This document shows positions 6,130-13,492 of a DNA stretch of 14,198 nt, in pieces (the first letter of the stretch is position 1; each line of letters starts with the position of its first letter). The notes below the pieces were generated by a model. It saw only the letters and a program-made list of their open reading frames with translations, was not told the origin of the DNA and did not search any database. Origin of the DNA: DASQFQ01 sp039934455 (GTDB taxonomy: Bacteria > Actinomycetota > Thermoleophilia > Solirubrobacterales > Solirubrobacteraceae); the NCBI GenBank assembly GCA_039934455.1, contig JBDTMF010000109.1, positions 1-14,198 on the forward strand, written 5' to 3'. A program made the position numbers and the translations under genes.

Positions 6130-6632
6130 TGCAGCGCTCCGCGGCCGCGGCGACGAGCTCCGCATTCGAGCCCGCGCGGCGCGCGTCGGGCAGCGCGTAG
6201 GTGTCCTCGAAGCCGATCCGGATGCTCCGCCAGCCAGAGCCCGATCTCGATCTCGATCCCGCGCTCGCGCAGCAGCGCCGCCAGCTCCTCCCAGCCCTCC
6301 TCGATGACGTTGACCGAGACGCAGTCGGGCAGCTCGGTCCAGCCGCGGACGCACTCGAGCCGGCGCTCGACGTCGCCGTCGGTGATCCAGAGGCCGGTCG
6401 AGAGCGAGATCTCGAGCTTCGGCGCGGCCTCGCGCAGCGCGGCCACCGCTGCGCCGCAGTGCTCGGGCTCCAGGCTCTCGAGCCCGTCCGAGCCGCGCGG
6501 GTGCACGTGCAGCGCGACGGCGCCGGCCGCGGCGACCTCGGCGGCATCGCGCGCAAGCTCGTCCGGGGTCAGCGGCAGCCGGTCATGGTCCCCGGGCGGC
6601 CGGGAGCCGTTGAGACAGGCCTGCAGGAACAC
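6113..6632 (-). pseudogene. Broken beta-keto acid cleavage enzyme (BKACE/DUF849) gene, internal deletion plus frameshift
   Basis: From GTG 6632 the first 133 codons read as the N-terminal half of a BKACE TIM barrel: ACLNGSR (5-11), PLTPDELARDA (20-30), the metal-binding HVHPRGSDG (42-50, His42 and His44), and SVNVIEEG (106-113) up to EIGLW. Near 6226-6236 the family likeness jumps to another frame, which gives SIRIGFEDTYALPD and NAELVAAAAE and stops at TGA 6113-6115. In intact members roughly 80-90 residues, from memory, separate these blocks. Both ends of the active site (His pair, Glu-Asp of GFEDT) are therefore still readable, but the middle of the barrel is gone and the frames disagree. 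The unshifted frame runs as an arginine-rich tail to 6087. The start lies three bases after the stop of the spermidine-synthase-like gene, so it was the last gene of that operon. Confidence 0.78.
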
Positions 6633-6635
6633 GCC

Positions 6636-8204
6636 TCAACCGCCCCCGCCCGCGGCGTACTCGACGATCGACTTGTCCACCAGCCACTCGACCGGCGCCT
6701 TGTCGTCGGTGTAGACGGCGCCGCCGCGCAGCCGCGGCGCGAGCCGCGCCGCCGAGGCCGCGGCGAGCGGGCGCAGGTCGCCGGGGAGCGTGCGGGACGC
6801 CGCGACCAGGTTGGCGCGCGTGACCGGTGCCTGCGACGCCATCAGGATCGTATTGGTCGGCTCCATCGGGTCGCGCGCGACGTGGGTGAACGCGGTGCCC
6901 ATGGTCGCGGAGAGGACCTTCTCGAGCGTGTCCGATCCCTCGGGGTGGCCGAGGTTCACGACCACGAGGCCCCCGGGCGCGAGGCGGTCGCAGGCGAGCT
7001 TGAAGAACTCGCGCGTCGAGAGGTAGAACGGGATGTAGGGCTGGCGGTAGGTGTCGAGGTAGATGACGTCGTAGCGAGCGTCGATCCGGCGCAGGAACGG
7101 GCGCGCGTCCTCGCCGTACTCGTGCAGCTGCGGCCGCGCCCGCAGCCCGAAGTAGCGGCGGCCGATGTCGAACAGCTCGCGGTCGATCTCGACGCCGTCG
7201 ATGCGCGCGGCGGGGAAGTAGCGGGCGTAGGCGCGGGCGACGGTGCCGCCCGCGAAGCCCAGCATCGCCACCCGCCGCGGCGCGTCGCGGCGAACCGCGA
7301 ACGGAGCGACGAGGAAGCCGTCCCAGTAGCCGCCGGTCAAGACGGTGTGCGGTCGGTAGAGCGAGTGGATCGCCTGGCCCTCGTTGAGCTCGAGCGTGCG
7401 CTCCCCGTTCGCGTGGTCGATCACCCGCGCGTACTGGTACTCGGTGTCGGTCTCGTGGATGACCCGGCCCTCGCCCGAGGCCTTGACCGTGCCGATGGGG
7501 AGCGCGAGCAGCGCCGCCACGCCGAGCGGCACGAGCACCCAGCGGCGCCCGAGCCCGAGCGTGGCGACGACGGCGAGCGCCAGCGCGAAGACGAGGAACG
7601 TGCGCTGGGTCCCGACCAGCGGGATCAGCAGCAGCGCCGAGAGGAACGTCCCGAGCAGCGAGCCGACGGTGGAGATCGCGTACATCCGCCCGGCCGTCTC
7701 GCCGGAGTCCTCGATCCGCTCGAGCTTGAGCCGGATCGCCCACGGCGAGACCGCGCCCAGCATCAGCACCGGGATCGCGACCAGCGCCAGCACGCCGAGC
7801 AACGAGCCGAAGCCGGCGCCGAGCGACACGTCGTCGAAGGCCTTGACGCTCAGCGACAGGAACGGCTGCGCGACGATCGGCACGAGCCCGAGGAGCACGC
7901 CGGCCACGAGCACGAGCAGGCACAGCGAGCGGAGGTCCGGGCGGCGGTCGGCCATCCGGCCGCCGAACCAGTAGCCGACCGACAGCGCCACCAGCACCAC
8001 CGCGATCGTGTTCGCCCACACGATCGTGGAGGCGCCGAAGAACGGCGCCATCAGCCGTGCGGCGGCGATCTCCGCGCCGAGCGTCGACGTGCCCACCACG
8101 AAGACGAGCAGCTCGAGCGGCGGGAGCCTCCGGGTCGGCGACTCAGTCCTCGTAGAGGCTGAAGTCGGCCTTGCGGGCCCCGCAGACGGGGCAGAACCAG
8201 TCAT
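6636..8204 (-). CDS. Membrane-embedded spermidine synthase-like fusion protein
   Basis: The 522-residue protein has two parts. Residues about 28-238 hold seven hydrophobic segments (near 30-48, 62-81, 93-112, 130-152, 175-196, 201-218, 221-238), like other integral membrane proteins fused to spermidine synthase. Residues about 245-480 form a class I methyltransferase-fold aminopropyltransferase domain: LGFAGGTVARAY at 315-326 in place of the glycine-rich loop, DGVEIDREL at 336-344, and YDVIYLDTYRQP at 378-389, where polyamine synthases carry the catalytic Asp. Whether these fusions make polyamines is not established. The only ATG ahead of the first helix is 8204, which makes a 62-base overlap with rubredoxin; a GTG inside the first helix is the other option, so the start is uncertain. 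It is co-directional with rubredoxin and the broken BKACE gene. Confidence 0.87.
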   Translation of the reverse strand: MTGSAPSAGPARPTSASTRTESPTRRLPPLELLVFVVGTSTLGAEIAAARLMAPFFGASTIVWANTIAVVLVALSVGYWFGGRMADRRPDLRSLCLLVLVAGVLLGLVPIVAQPFLSLSVKAFDDVSLGAGFGSLLGVLALVAIPVLMLGAVSPWAIRLKLERIEDSGETAGRMYAISTVGSLLGTFLSALLLIPLVGTQRTFLVFALALAVVATLGLGRRWVLVPLGVAALLALPIGTVKASGEGRVIHETDTEYQYARVIDHANGERTLELNEGQAIHSLYRPHTVLTGGYWDGFLVAPFAVRRDAPRRVAMLGFAGGTVARAYARYFPAARIDGVEIDRELFDIGRRYFGLRARPQLHEYGEDARPFLRRIDARYDVIYLDTYRQPYIPFYLSTREFFKLACDRLAPGGLVVVNLGHPEGSDTLEKVLSATMGTAFTHVARDPMEPTNTILMASQAPVTRANLVAASRTLPGDLRPLAAASAARLAPRLRGGAVYTDDKAPVEWLVDKSIVEYAAGGGG

Positions 8205-8325
8205 TGGGGATGTTCTCGAACGGCGTCCCCGGGGGGATGCCGCCGTCGGGATCGCCGTCGTCGGGGTCGTAGATGAACCCGCAGGACTCGCAGATCCATT
8301 TCTGCGCGGTACTCGTCGTGGTCAT
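8143..8325 (-). CDS. Rubredoxin
   Basis: This 60-residue iron protein carries single electrons to oxygenases, reductases or peroxide-scavenging enzymes in the cytoplasm. The four iron-ligating cysteines are in the standard pattern: Cys12 and Cys15 in CESCG, Cys45 and Cys48 in CPVCG. The Y-D-P-D-D-G-D-P-D-G-G-I-P-P-G-T-P-F stretch and the DWFCP aromatic core are typical. No redox partner such as AlkB or rubredoxin reductase is in the window. ATG is 25 bases from the divergent Nudix gene. Only AAGG, one base from the ATG, resembles a ribosome-binding site, and a TACTAT hexamer lies six bases upstream, so the message may be leaderless. The 3' end overlaps the annotated start of the spermidine-synthase-like gene. 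Confidence 0.94.
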   Translation of the reverse strand: MTTTSTAQKWICESCGFIYDPDDGDPDGGIPPGTPFENIPNDWFCPVCGARKADFSLYED

Positions 8326-8350
8326 GCCTTGATAGTAGGGTCGCTCGGCC
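8326..8350. promoter_or_regulatory. 25-bp divergent promoter gap with back-to-back -10 elements
   Basis: On the minus strand TACTAT (8332-8337) is six bases before the rubredoxin ATG; a TCGACC at 8356-8361 with an 18-base spacer could be its -35 box and would lie inside the Nudix coding region. On the plus strand TAGGGT (8336-8341) lies nine bases before the Nudix ATG. The two -10 candidates overlap by two bases, so the genes may compete for polymerase. Both assignments are pattern-based. Confidence 0.4.
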
Positions 8351-8965
8351 ATGAAGGTCGACCGGCCAGGCCCCGGCGAGGAGCTCAACCACGGTGCGGT
8401 GACGACGCCCCGCGAGGCCGCCACGGTGATCGTGCTGCGCGGTGGCGCCGAGACGCTCGAGGTGCTGCTCGTCAAGCGCAACCCCGAGCAGCGCTTCATG
8501 GGCGGCGCGTGGGTGTTCCCCGGCGGTGCCGTCGACCCGGACGAGGACCACCGCGTCGCGGGCGTGCGCGAGGTCCTGGAGGAGGCCGGCGTGGTCATCC
8601 CCGACGCCGGGTCGCTCGTCGAGTTCTCCCGCTGGATCACTCCGCGCCAGGTCAAGATCCGCTTCGACACGCGCTTCTACCTCGCCCCCGCGCCTGACGG
8701 CGCCGACCCGCGGCCCGACGGCGGCGAGACGGTCGACCTCGGCTGGTACACACCGGGGGGCGCGCTCGAGGCCTACGGACGCGAGGAGATCGTGCTGGTG
8801 TTCCCGACGATCAAGACGCTGGAGCAGCTCGCGCCGTTCGGGTCGGCCGCCGCGATCCTCGAGTGGGCGAGCGGCCGCGAGGTCGTGCCGATCGAGCCGC
8901 AGGTGGTCGTGGAGGGCGAGGTCGCCCGCGTCGTCCTGCCGGGCGAGCCCGGCTACGTGGCATGA
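8351..8965 (+). CDS. Nudix hydrolase, NUDT19/CoA-diphosphatase-like
   Basis: This 204-residue protein should hydrolyse a nucleoside diphosphate linked to another group, using Mg2+. A complete Nudix box starts at GGAVDPDEDH and continues VAGVREVLEEAGV (about residues 57-81), fitting G-x5-E-x7-R-E-V-L-E-E-A-G-V. The preceding RFMGGAWVFPGG is the usual beta strand before the box. Further on, RWITPRQVKIRFDTRFYLA (about 97-115) resembles the segment of NUDT19-type proteins, some of which cleave coenzyme A and its esters; this substrate is an inference. The ATG has no visible Shine-Dalgarno and may be leaderless. Its TGA overlaps the ATG of the following PLP enzyme (ATGA), so the two are translationally coupled. 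Confidence 0.87.
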   Translation: MKVDRPGPGEELNHGAVTTPREAATVIVLRGGAETLEVLLVKRNPEQRFMGGAWVFPGGAVDPDEDHRVAGVREVLEEAGVVIPDAGSLVEFSRWITPRQVKIRFDTRFYLAPAPDGADPRPDGGETVDLGWYTPGGALEAYGREEIVLVFPTIKTLEQLAPFGSAAAILEWASGREVVPIEPQVVVEGEVARVVLPGEPGYVA

Positions 8966-10056
8966 GCGACGAGCTGCGCCGCGCGACGCTCGCCGTGCAC
9001 GCCGGGCGCGGGACCCGCGCGGAGGGGGATCCGCTCAACCCGCCGCTGATCCCGGCGGCGCCGTTCCGCGGCGACCGCTACGCGCGGAACGAGGGCACGC
9101 CGGCGTGGGAGGCGTTCGAGGAGGCCGTCGGCGCGCTCGAAGGCGGTATCGCGGTCGCCTTCGCCTCCGGCATGGGCGCGATCGCGGTCGTGCTCGAGGA
9201 GCTGCCGCCGGGCGCCCGCATCGTCGTGCCCGCCGACGGCTACACCGGCACGCGCGCGCTGCTCGGCGCCCGCGAGGCGGCGGGCAAGGCGCAGGTGTCG
9301 CGGGTCGACATCGCCGACACCGGCGCGGTGCTCTCCGCCTGCGCCGGCGCCGACCTCCTGTGGGTCGAGATGCCGGCGAACCCGACGCTCGCGATCGCCG
9401 AGCTCGACGCGCTGTGCGAGGGCGCGCACCAGGCCGGCGCGCTCGTCGCGGTCGACTCCACGCTCGCCACTCCGCTGCTGCTGCGCCCGCTCGAGCACGG
9501 CGCGGACATCGTCGTCCACAGCGCGACCAAGTTCATCGGCGGCCACTCGGACCTGCTGATGGGCGTCGCGGTCACACACGACCAGGCGCTGGCCGAGCAC
9601 CTGCGCGAGGGCCGGCGGCTGCTCGGCACCACGCCGGGCGCGCTCGAGATCTACCTCGCCCTGCGTGGCCTGCGCACGCTGTCGGTGCGGCTCGACCGCG
9701 GCCAGGCCAGCGCCCACACGCTCGCGGAGCGCCTCGCCGCGCACTCCCAGGTCACGCGCGTGCGCTACCCGGGCCTCCCCGACGACCCCGGCCACGAGCG
9801 AGCGGCCCGGCTGATGGACGGCTTCGGCGCCGTCTTCTCCTTCGAGGTCGCGGGCGGCGCCGCCCGGGCGGACCGGGTCTGCGCCCGCGTCGAGGTGCTG
9901 ACCAACGCGACGAGCCTCGGCGGCGTCGAGACGCTGATCGAGCGCCGCGCCCGCTACCCGCTCGAGCTCGTCCCCGAGAGCCTCATGCGCGTCAGCGTCG
10001 GCTGCGAGGACGTCGAGGACCTGTGGCAGGACCTGGAGCGGGCGCTGGCGAGCTAG
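8962..10056 (+). CDS. Cys/Met metabolism PLP-dependent enzyme (cystathionine gamma-synthase/beta-lyase family)
   Basis: The 364-residue protein belongs to the trans-sulfuration family, which makes or breaks cystathionine and related thioethers. The PLP lysine is Lys190 in VVHSATKFIGGHSD, the aspartate that contacts the pyridine nitrogen is Asp165 in VAVDST, the ring-stacking tyrosine is Tyr94 in DGYTGT, and FASGMGAI at 67-74 is the phosphate-binding turn. The C-terminal SVGCEDVEDLWQDL is the family signature for the carboxylate-binding end. An early YARNEGTPAWEAFE (40-53) replaces the more usual Y-x-R-x-x-N-P-T. It is slightly shorter than typical family members (about 380-400). Start ATG 8962 gives a four-base overlap with the Nudix gene. 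Its TAG shares the palindrome CTAG (10053-10056) with the convergent permease stop. Whether it acts as synthase, lyase or methionine gamma-lyase cannot be decided here. Confidence 0.9.
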   Translation: MSDELRRATLAVHAGRGTRAEGDPLNPPLIPAAPFRGDRYARNEGTPAWEAFEEAVGALEGGIAVAFASGMGAIAVVLEELPPGARIVVPADGYTGTRALLGAREAAGKAQVSRVDIADTGAVLSACAGADLLWVEMPANPTLAIAELDALCEGAHQAGALVAVDSTLATPLLLRPLEHGADIVVHSATKFIGGHSDLLMGVAVTHDQALAEHLREGRRLLGTTPGALEIYLALRGLRTLSVRLDRGQASAHTLAERLAAHSQVTRVRYPGLPDDPGHERAARLMDGFGAVFSFEVAGGAARADRVCARVEVLTNATSLGGVETLIERRARYPLELVPESLMRVSVGCEDVEDLWQDLERALAS

Positions 10057-10790
10057 ACCAGGTCCCGGCGCCGCAGCATCCACGCCGTCACGCCGAAGCC
10101 CAGCATCACCCAGCCGCACAGGACCAGCACCGCGATGCCCGGCGCGAGCAGGTCGGCGCTGTTGTCGCCGCCCGCGTTGACGCCGCTGATCCCGCTGGGC
10201 GCGCCCACGGTGGGCCCGAAGCGCCCGACGTCGGGCACCAGGGAGAGGAGCGCCGGCTCGAGCGCGAACGCGAACACGAGCAGCCCGACGATCGCGACGA
10301 TCTGGTTGCGGACGATGCCGCCGACGCAGACGCCGAAGGCGCCCAGCAGCGCGGCGGCGACGAGATTGCGCCACAGGATGTCGGCGAGGTCGGTCGCGCC
10401 GAGCGTCGTCTCTCCGCGGGCCGACAGGATCACGGTGCCGAGCGCCATCAGCGCCACGGTCACGATCAGCGACAGCAGCGTGCCCGCCACCGCGTAGGAG
10501 ACGAGCTTGGCGGCGAGCAGGCGCGCGCGGGCGGGCGCGGCGAGGACGGAGCTCGTGATCGTCCGGTGGCGCCACTCCCCCGCCATCGCGGTCACGCCGA
10601 GCAGCAGGATGAAGAGGCTCGAGAAGTCGAAGGTGAACAGCTGGCGCACGTCGGTCTTGCCGAAGTGGTCGGCGAGGATCGCGGTGAGTCCCACGACGAC
10701 CAGCGAGAGCAGGACCGTGACGCCCACGAGCGTGACGAACGTCCGCGTGGTGCGGAGCTTGAGCAGCTCACCGCGCAGCAGCGGGCTCAT
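10053..10790 (-). CDS. ABC-2 type transporter permease
   Basis: The 245-residue protein has six predicted membrane segments (about 17-39, 54-70, 95-120, 140-160, 164-186, 213-238) and no ATPase motifs. GEWRHRTITSSVLAAP at 71-86 matches the cytoplasmic coupling region conserved in two-gene ABC-2 transporters of the bacitracin/lantibiotic-export (BcrAB-like) type. The N-terminal LLRGELLKLRTTR is also typical. ATG 10788-10790 overlaps the ATPase stop codon as ATGA, so the pair forms one transporter. The substrate is unknown; such systems often export peptides, antibiotics or lipids. A longer open frame continues upstream of this ATG but is only the shadow of the ATPase gene. Confidence 0.9.
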   Translation of the reverse strand: MSPLLRGELLKLRTTRTFVTLVGVTVLLSLVVVGLTAILADHFGKTDVRQLFTFDFSSLFILLLGVTAMAGEWRHRTITSSVLAAPARARLLAAKLVSYAVAGTLLSLIVTVALMALGTVILSARGETTLGATDLADILWRNLVAAALLGAFGVCVGGIVRNQIVAIVGLLVFAFALEPALLSLVPDVGRFGPTVGAPSGISGVNAGGDNSADLLAPGIAVLVLCGWVMLGFGVTAWMLRRRDLV

Positions 10791-11677
10791 GCCTCGCCGC
10801 CGGTGAGCGCGAAGAAGGCCGTCTCGAGCGAACGCGTCCGCGGGGCGAGGAGGCTCAGCGCGACCTCCGCCTCCAGGGCGATCGCGCCGACGTCGGCCGG
10901 GTCCGTCCCGAGCACGAGCAGCTTGTCCCCGTCGCGCTCGAGCTGGTGCCCGTGCTGCTCGAGCGCGCTCACCAGCCGCTCGGGATCCTGGGCGCGCACC
11001 TCGGTGACGGCGCCCTCGTCGCCGCCGAGCACCTCGGTCAGCGTGCCGCGGCCGCGCATCTCGCCGCCCGCGATGATCACGACGTCGTCGACCGACTGGG
11101 CGACCTCGGCGAGCAGGTGGCTCGAGACGAGCACCGCGCGGCCGTTGGCGGCCTGCTCGCGCAGCATCCGCCGCATCCAGCTGATGCCCGGCGGGTCCAG
11201 GCCGTTGGTCGGCTCGTCGAGGATCAGCACCTCCGGGTCGCCGAGCAGCGCGGCGGCGATCGCGAGCCGCTGGCGCATGCCCATCGAGTAGCCCTTGACG
11301 CGGCGGTCGGCGGCGTCGGTCAGCCCGACCGCGGCGAGAACCTCCTCGACGCGGCCCATCGGGTGCTCGCCGGTGACCGCCAGCACCCGCAGGTGGTTGC
11401 GCGCGCTGCGCCCGGGGTGGAAGGAGGCGTCCTCGAGCACCGCGCCGACCCGGGTGCTCGGGCGGTCGAGGTCCTCGTAGCGGCGGCCGCCGAACGTCGC
11501 GGTCCCGGCGGTCGGCCGGATCAGTCCGAGCAGGGCGCGCAGGGTGGTGGACTTGCCCGCGCCGTTCGGGCCGAGGAAGCCGGTCACGCGCCCCGGCGCG
11601 ACATCGAAGCTCAGCCCGTTGACCGCGTTGACGGACCCGAAGCGCTTGTGCAGGTCCCGGATCTCGACGGCGGACAT
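10787..11677 (-). CDS. ABC transporter ATP-binding protein
   Basis: The 296-residue ATPase drives the adjacent permease. The Walker A GPNGAGKST is at 36-44, the signature loop YSMGMRQRL at 130-138 (SMGMR replaces the consensus LSGGQ, as in BcrA-type proteins), Walker B VLILDEPTNGLD at 150-161, and the switch His187 in SSHLL. The Q-loop position is Glu82 (VLEDASFHPG), as is usual for this subfamily. Residues about 215-296 form a C-terminal extension ending RTRSLETAFFALTGG, typical of drug/peptide-export ATPases. The start ATG lacks a clear Shine-Dalgarno. It follows the GGT-family gene after 45 bases on the same strand, so co-transcription is possible; a small GATCC-CA-GGATC inverted repeat lies in that gap near 11705-11716. 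Confidence 0.92.
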   Translation of the reverse strand: MSAVEIRDLHKRFGSVNAVNGLSFDVAPGRVTGFLGPNGAGKSTTLRALLGLIRPTAGTATFGGRRYEDLDRPSTRVGAVLEDASFHPGRSARNHLRVLAVTGEHPMGRVEEVLAAVGLTDAADRRVKGYSMGMRQRLAIAAALLGDPEVLILDEPTNGLDPPGISWMRRMLREQAANGRAVLVSSHLLAEVAQSVDDVVIIAGGEMRGRGTLTEVLGGDEGAVTEVRAQDPERLVSALEQHGHQLERDGDKLLVLGTDPADVGAIALEAEVALSLLAPRTRSLETAFFALTGGEA

Positions 11678-11722
11678 CGCGCCATGATGACCGCACCGCC
11701 CGCTGATCCTGGGATCCGGCGT

Positions 11723-13492
11723 TCAGCGGCCGACGGCGTAGCCCTGCATGCCGCGCGCGTTCGCCCCCGCCTTGAGCATGCCGCCCGGCTCGCGCGCGAC
11801 CGCGCTCACCCGCCCGAGCGACCACGGCGGACGTACCTGGACGTCATGGCCGCGCCGGCGCAGCTCGGCCAGCGTCGCCTCCCCGGCGCGCTCCTCGATC
11901 TCGAGCTCGTTGAGGCGCAGCTCGCGCGGATGGAAGGAGCTCGGCAGGTGGTTGGTGTGGAACGAGGGGGCGTCGATCGCCGCCTGGAGGTCGCGGCCGA
12001 AGTGCAGGTGCCCCAGCAGGGCGCCCAGCGACCACTGGTCCTGCATGTCCCCGCCGGGCGTGCCGATCGCCATGTAGGGATCGCCGCCGCGCAGCACGAG
12101 CGTCGGCGTGAGCGTGGTGCGCGGCCGCTTGCGCGGCTCGAGCGAGTTCGGCAGCCCCTCGGTGAGCCAGAACATCTGCGCGCGCGTCCCGAGGCAGAAC
12201 CCGAGGCCGGGGATGACCGGCGCGGCGTGCAGCCAGCCGCCGCTCGGCGTCGCCGATACGAGGTTGCCGTGGCGGTCGGCGACGTCGAGGTGGCAGGTGT
12301 CCCCGCGCGTCTCCTGCGCCAGCGCGAGCGTCGGCTCGCTGCCCACGGCGTCCGCGGCCGCCCGGGCGAGCGGGGGCAGCACCGGCTCGCGGCCGTCCGG
12401 CGAGCCCGGCCGCAGCACCTCGGAGGCGCGCTCACCGACGAGCGCCCGCCGCTCGTCCGCGTAGGCCGCGCTCAGCAGCGCCGCCAGCGGGACGTCGGCG
12501 AAGTCGGGGTCGCCGTAGTAGGCCTCGCGATCGGCGAACGCGAGCTTCGCGCACTCGATCACGGTGTGGATGAAGTCAGGGCCGGGGCCCATCGCCTCGA
12601 GGTCGAAGCCCGCGAGCATCCCGAGCTGCTGCAGCATCACCGGCCCCTGCCCCCAGGGCCCGGTCTTGCAGATCGTGTGGCCGTGGTAGTCGAGCGTCAC
12701 CGGCGCCTCGAGCGTTGCGTACCAGCCCGCGAGGTCCCCGCCGCTCAGGAGGCCGCGGTGCCGGCGGCCGCTCGTGTCCATCACCTCGGTGTCGCGCACC
12801 CAGCCGTCGATCGCCTCGGCGACCCAGCCGCGGTAGAAGGCGTCGCGCGCGCCGTCGATCCGCCCCTCGCGTGTGCTCGCCGCGCGCCGGCTCTCGAGCG
12901 CGATCCGCCCGTAGGCGTCGGCCAGCGGCAGGTTGCGGAAGCGCTCGCCGGCGGCCGGCAGGTCGCCGCCGGGCAGGTAGATCTCCGCCGAGCTCGTCCA
13001 CTCCGCGCGCAGCAGCTGCTCGACCCCCGCCACCGCCACCCGGATGCTCGGCACGAGCGGGTAGCCGTCGCGCGCGTAGCCGATCGCGAACTCCATGACG
13101 TCCGCGAGCTCCCACGTCCCGAACTCGCGCAGCATCAGCATCCAGGCGTCGAACGCGCCCGGCACGACCGCGGCGAGCGGGCCCGAGCCGGGGATCAGGT
13201 CGAGCCCGAGCTCGGCGAAGCGCGCCGGCGTCGCCGCGGCCGGCGCCGGCCCCTGGCCGCAGATGACGAGCACCTCGTCGCGCTCGGCGGAGTGGATGAT
13301 CGCCGGCAGGTCGCCTCCCGGTCCGTTGAGGTGCGGCTCGACGACCTGCAGCACGAGCCCGGCCGCGACGGCCGCGTCGAACGCGTTGCCGCCCCGCTCG
13401 AGCACCGACATGCCAACGCCCGAGGCGAGCCAGTGCGTCGAGGCGACCATGCCGAACATGCCGCGCAGCTCCGGCCGTGTGGTGAACGTCAC
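11723..13492 (-). CDS. Gamma-glutamyltransferase-family (Ntn-hydrolase) protein, cytosolic, specificity unclear
   Basis: The 589-residue precursor is full length for GGT. The large-subunit half contains GGNAFDAAVAAGL at 34-46 and HLNGPGGD at 54-61. The expected autocleavage site and nucleophile is Thr399 in RGDTCHLDVADRHGN, giving a small subunit of about 190 residues. RKRPRTTLTPT (454-464) and the oxyanion GTPGG (477-481) follow. There is no signal peptide, unlike secreted GGTs. The arginine that binds the gamma-glutamyl carboxylate in E. coli GGT (REMAPAKAT) is replaced here: the segment reads QGPAPAAAT, with Gln80 at that place. Members with these features may be amidases or acylases instead of glutathione hydrolases. 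GTG 13492 gives a GTGA overlap with the upstream thiamine-enzyme gene, so the two are coupled. Confidence 0.88.
   Translation of the reverse strand: MTFTTRPELRGMFGMVASTHWLASGVGMSVLERGGNAFDAAVAAGLVLQVVEPHLNGPGGDLPAIIHSAERDEVLVICGQGPAPAAATPARFAELGLDLIPGSGPLAAVVPGAFDAWMLMLREFGTWELADVMEFAIGYARDGYPLVPSIRVAVAGVEQLLRAEWTSSAEIYLPGGDLPAAGERFRNLPLADAYGRIALESRRAASTREGRIDGARDAFYRGWVAEAIDGWVRDTEVMDTSGRRHRGLLSGGDLAGWYATLEAPVTLDYHGHTICKTGPWGQGPVMLQQLGMLAGFDLEAMGPGPDFIHTVIECAKLAFADREAYYGDPDFADVPLAALLSAAYADERRALVGERASEVLRPGSPDGREPVLPPLARAAADAVGSEPTLALAQETRGDTCHLDVADRHGNLVSATPSGGWLHAAPVIPGLGFCLGTRAQMFWLTEGLPNSLEPRKRPRTTLTPTLVLRGGDPYMAIGTPGGDMQDQWSLGALLGHLHFGRDLQAAIDAPSFHTNHLPSSFHPRELRLNELEIEERAGEATLAELRRRGHDVQVRPPWSLGRVSAVAREPGGMLKAGANARGMQGYAVGR

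Noticed and set aside
2137..6354. Minus-strand open frame of 1405 codons
   Set aside because: It lies antisense to four well-supported + genes, is made of His/Arg/Asp/Val-rich low-information sequence and has no recognisable domain. Very high GC removes stop codons in antisense frames.
6201..8162. Plus-strand open frame of 653 codons opposite the spermidine-synthase-like gene
   Set aside because: Composition is dominated by Arg, Glu, Asp and His without motifs, while the minus strand encodes a clear membrane plus aminopropyltransferase protein.
8442..11291. Plus-strand open frame of 949 codons
   Set aside because: It overlaps the Nudix, PLP enzyme and ABC genes in other frames and reads as Arg/Ala-rich shadow sequence.
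10791..11825. N-terminal extension of the ABC permease upstream of 10790
   Set aside because: It is the off-frame reading of the ATPase gene. The permease starts cleanly at the ATGA overlap.
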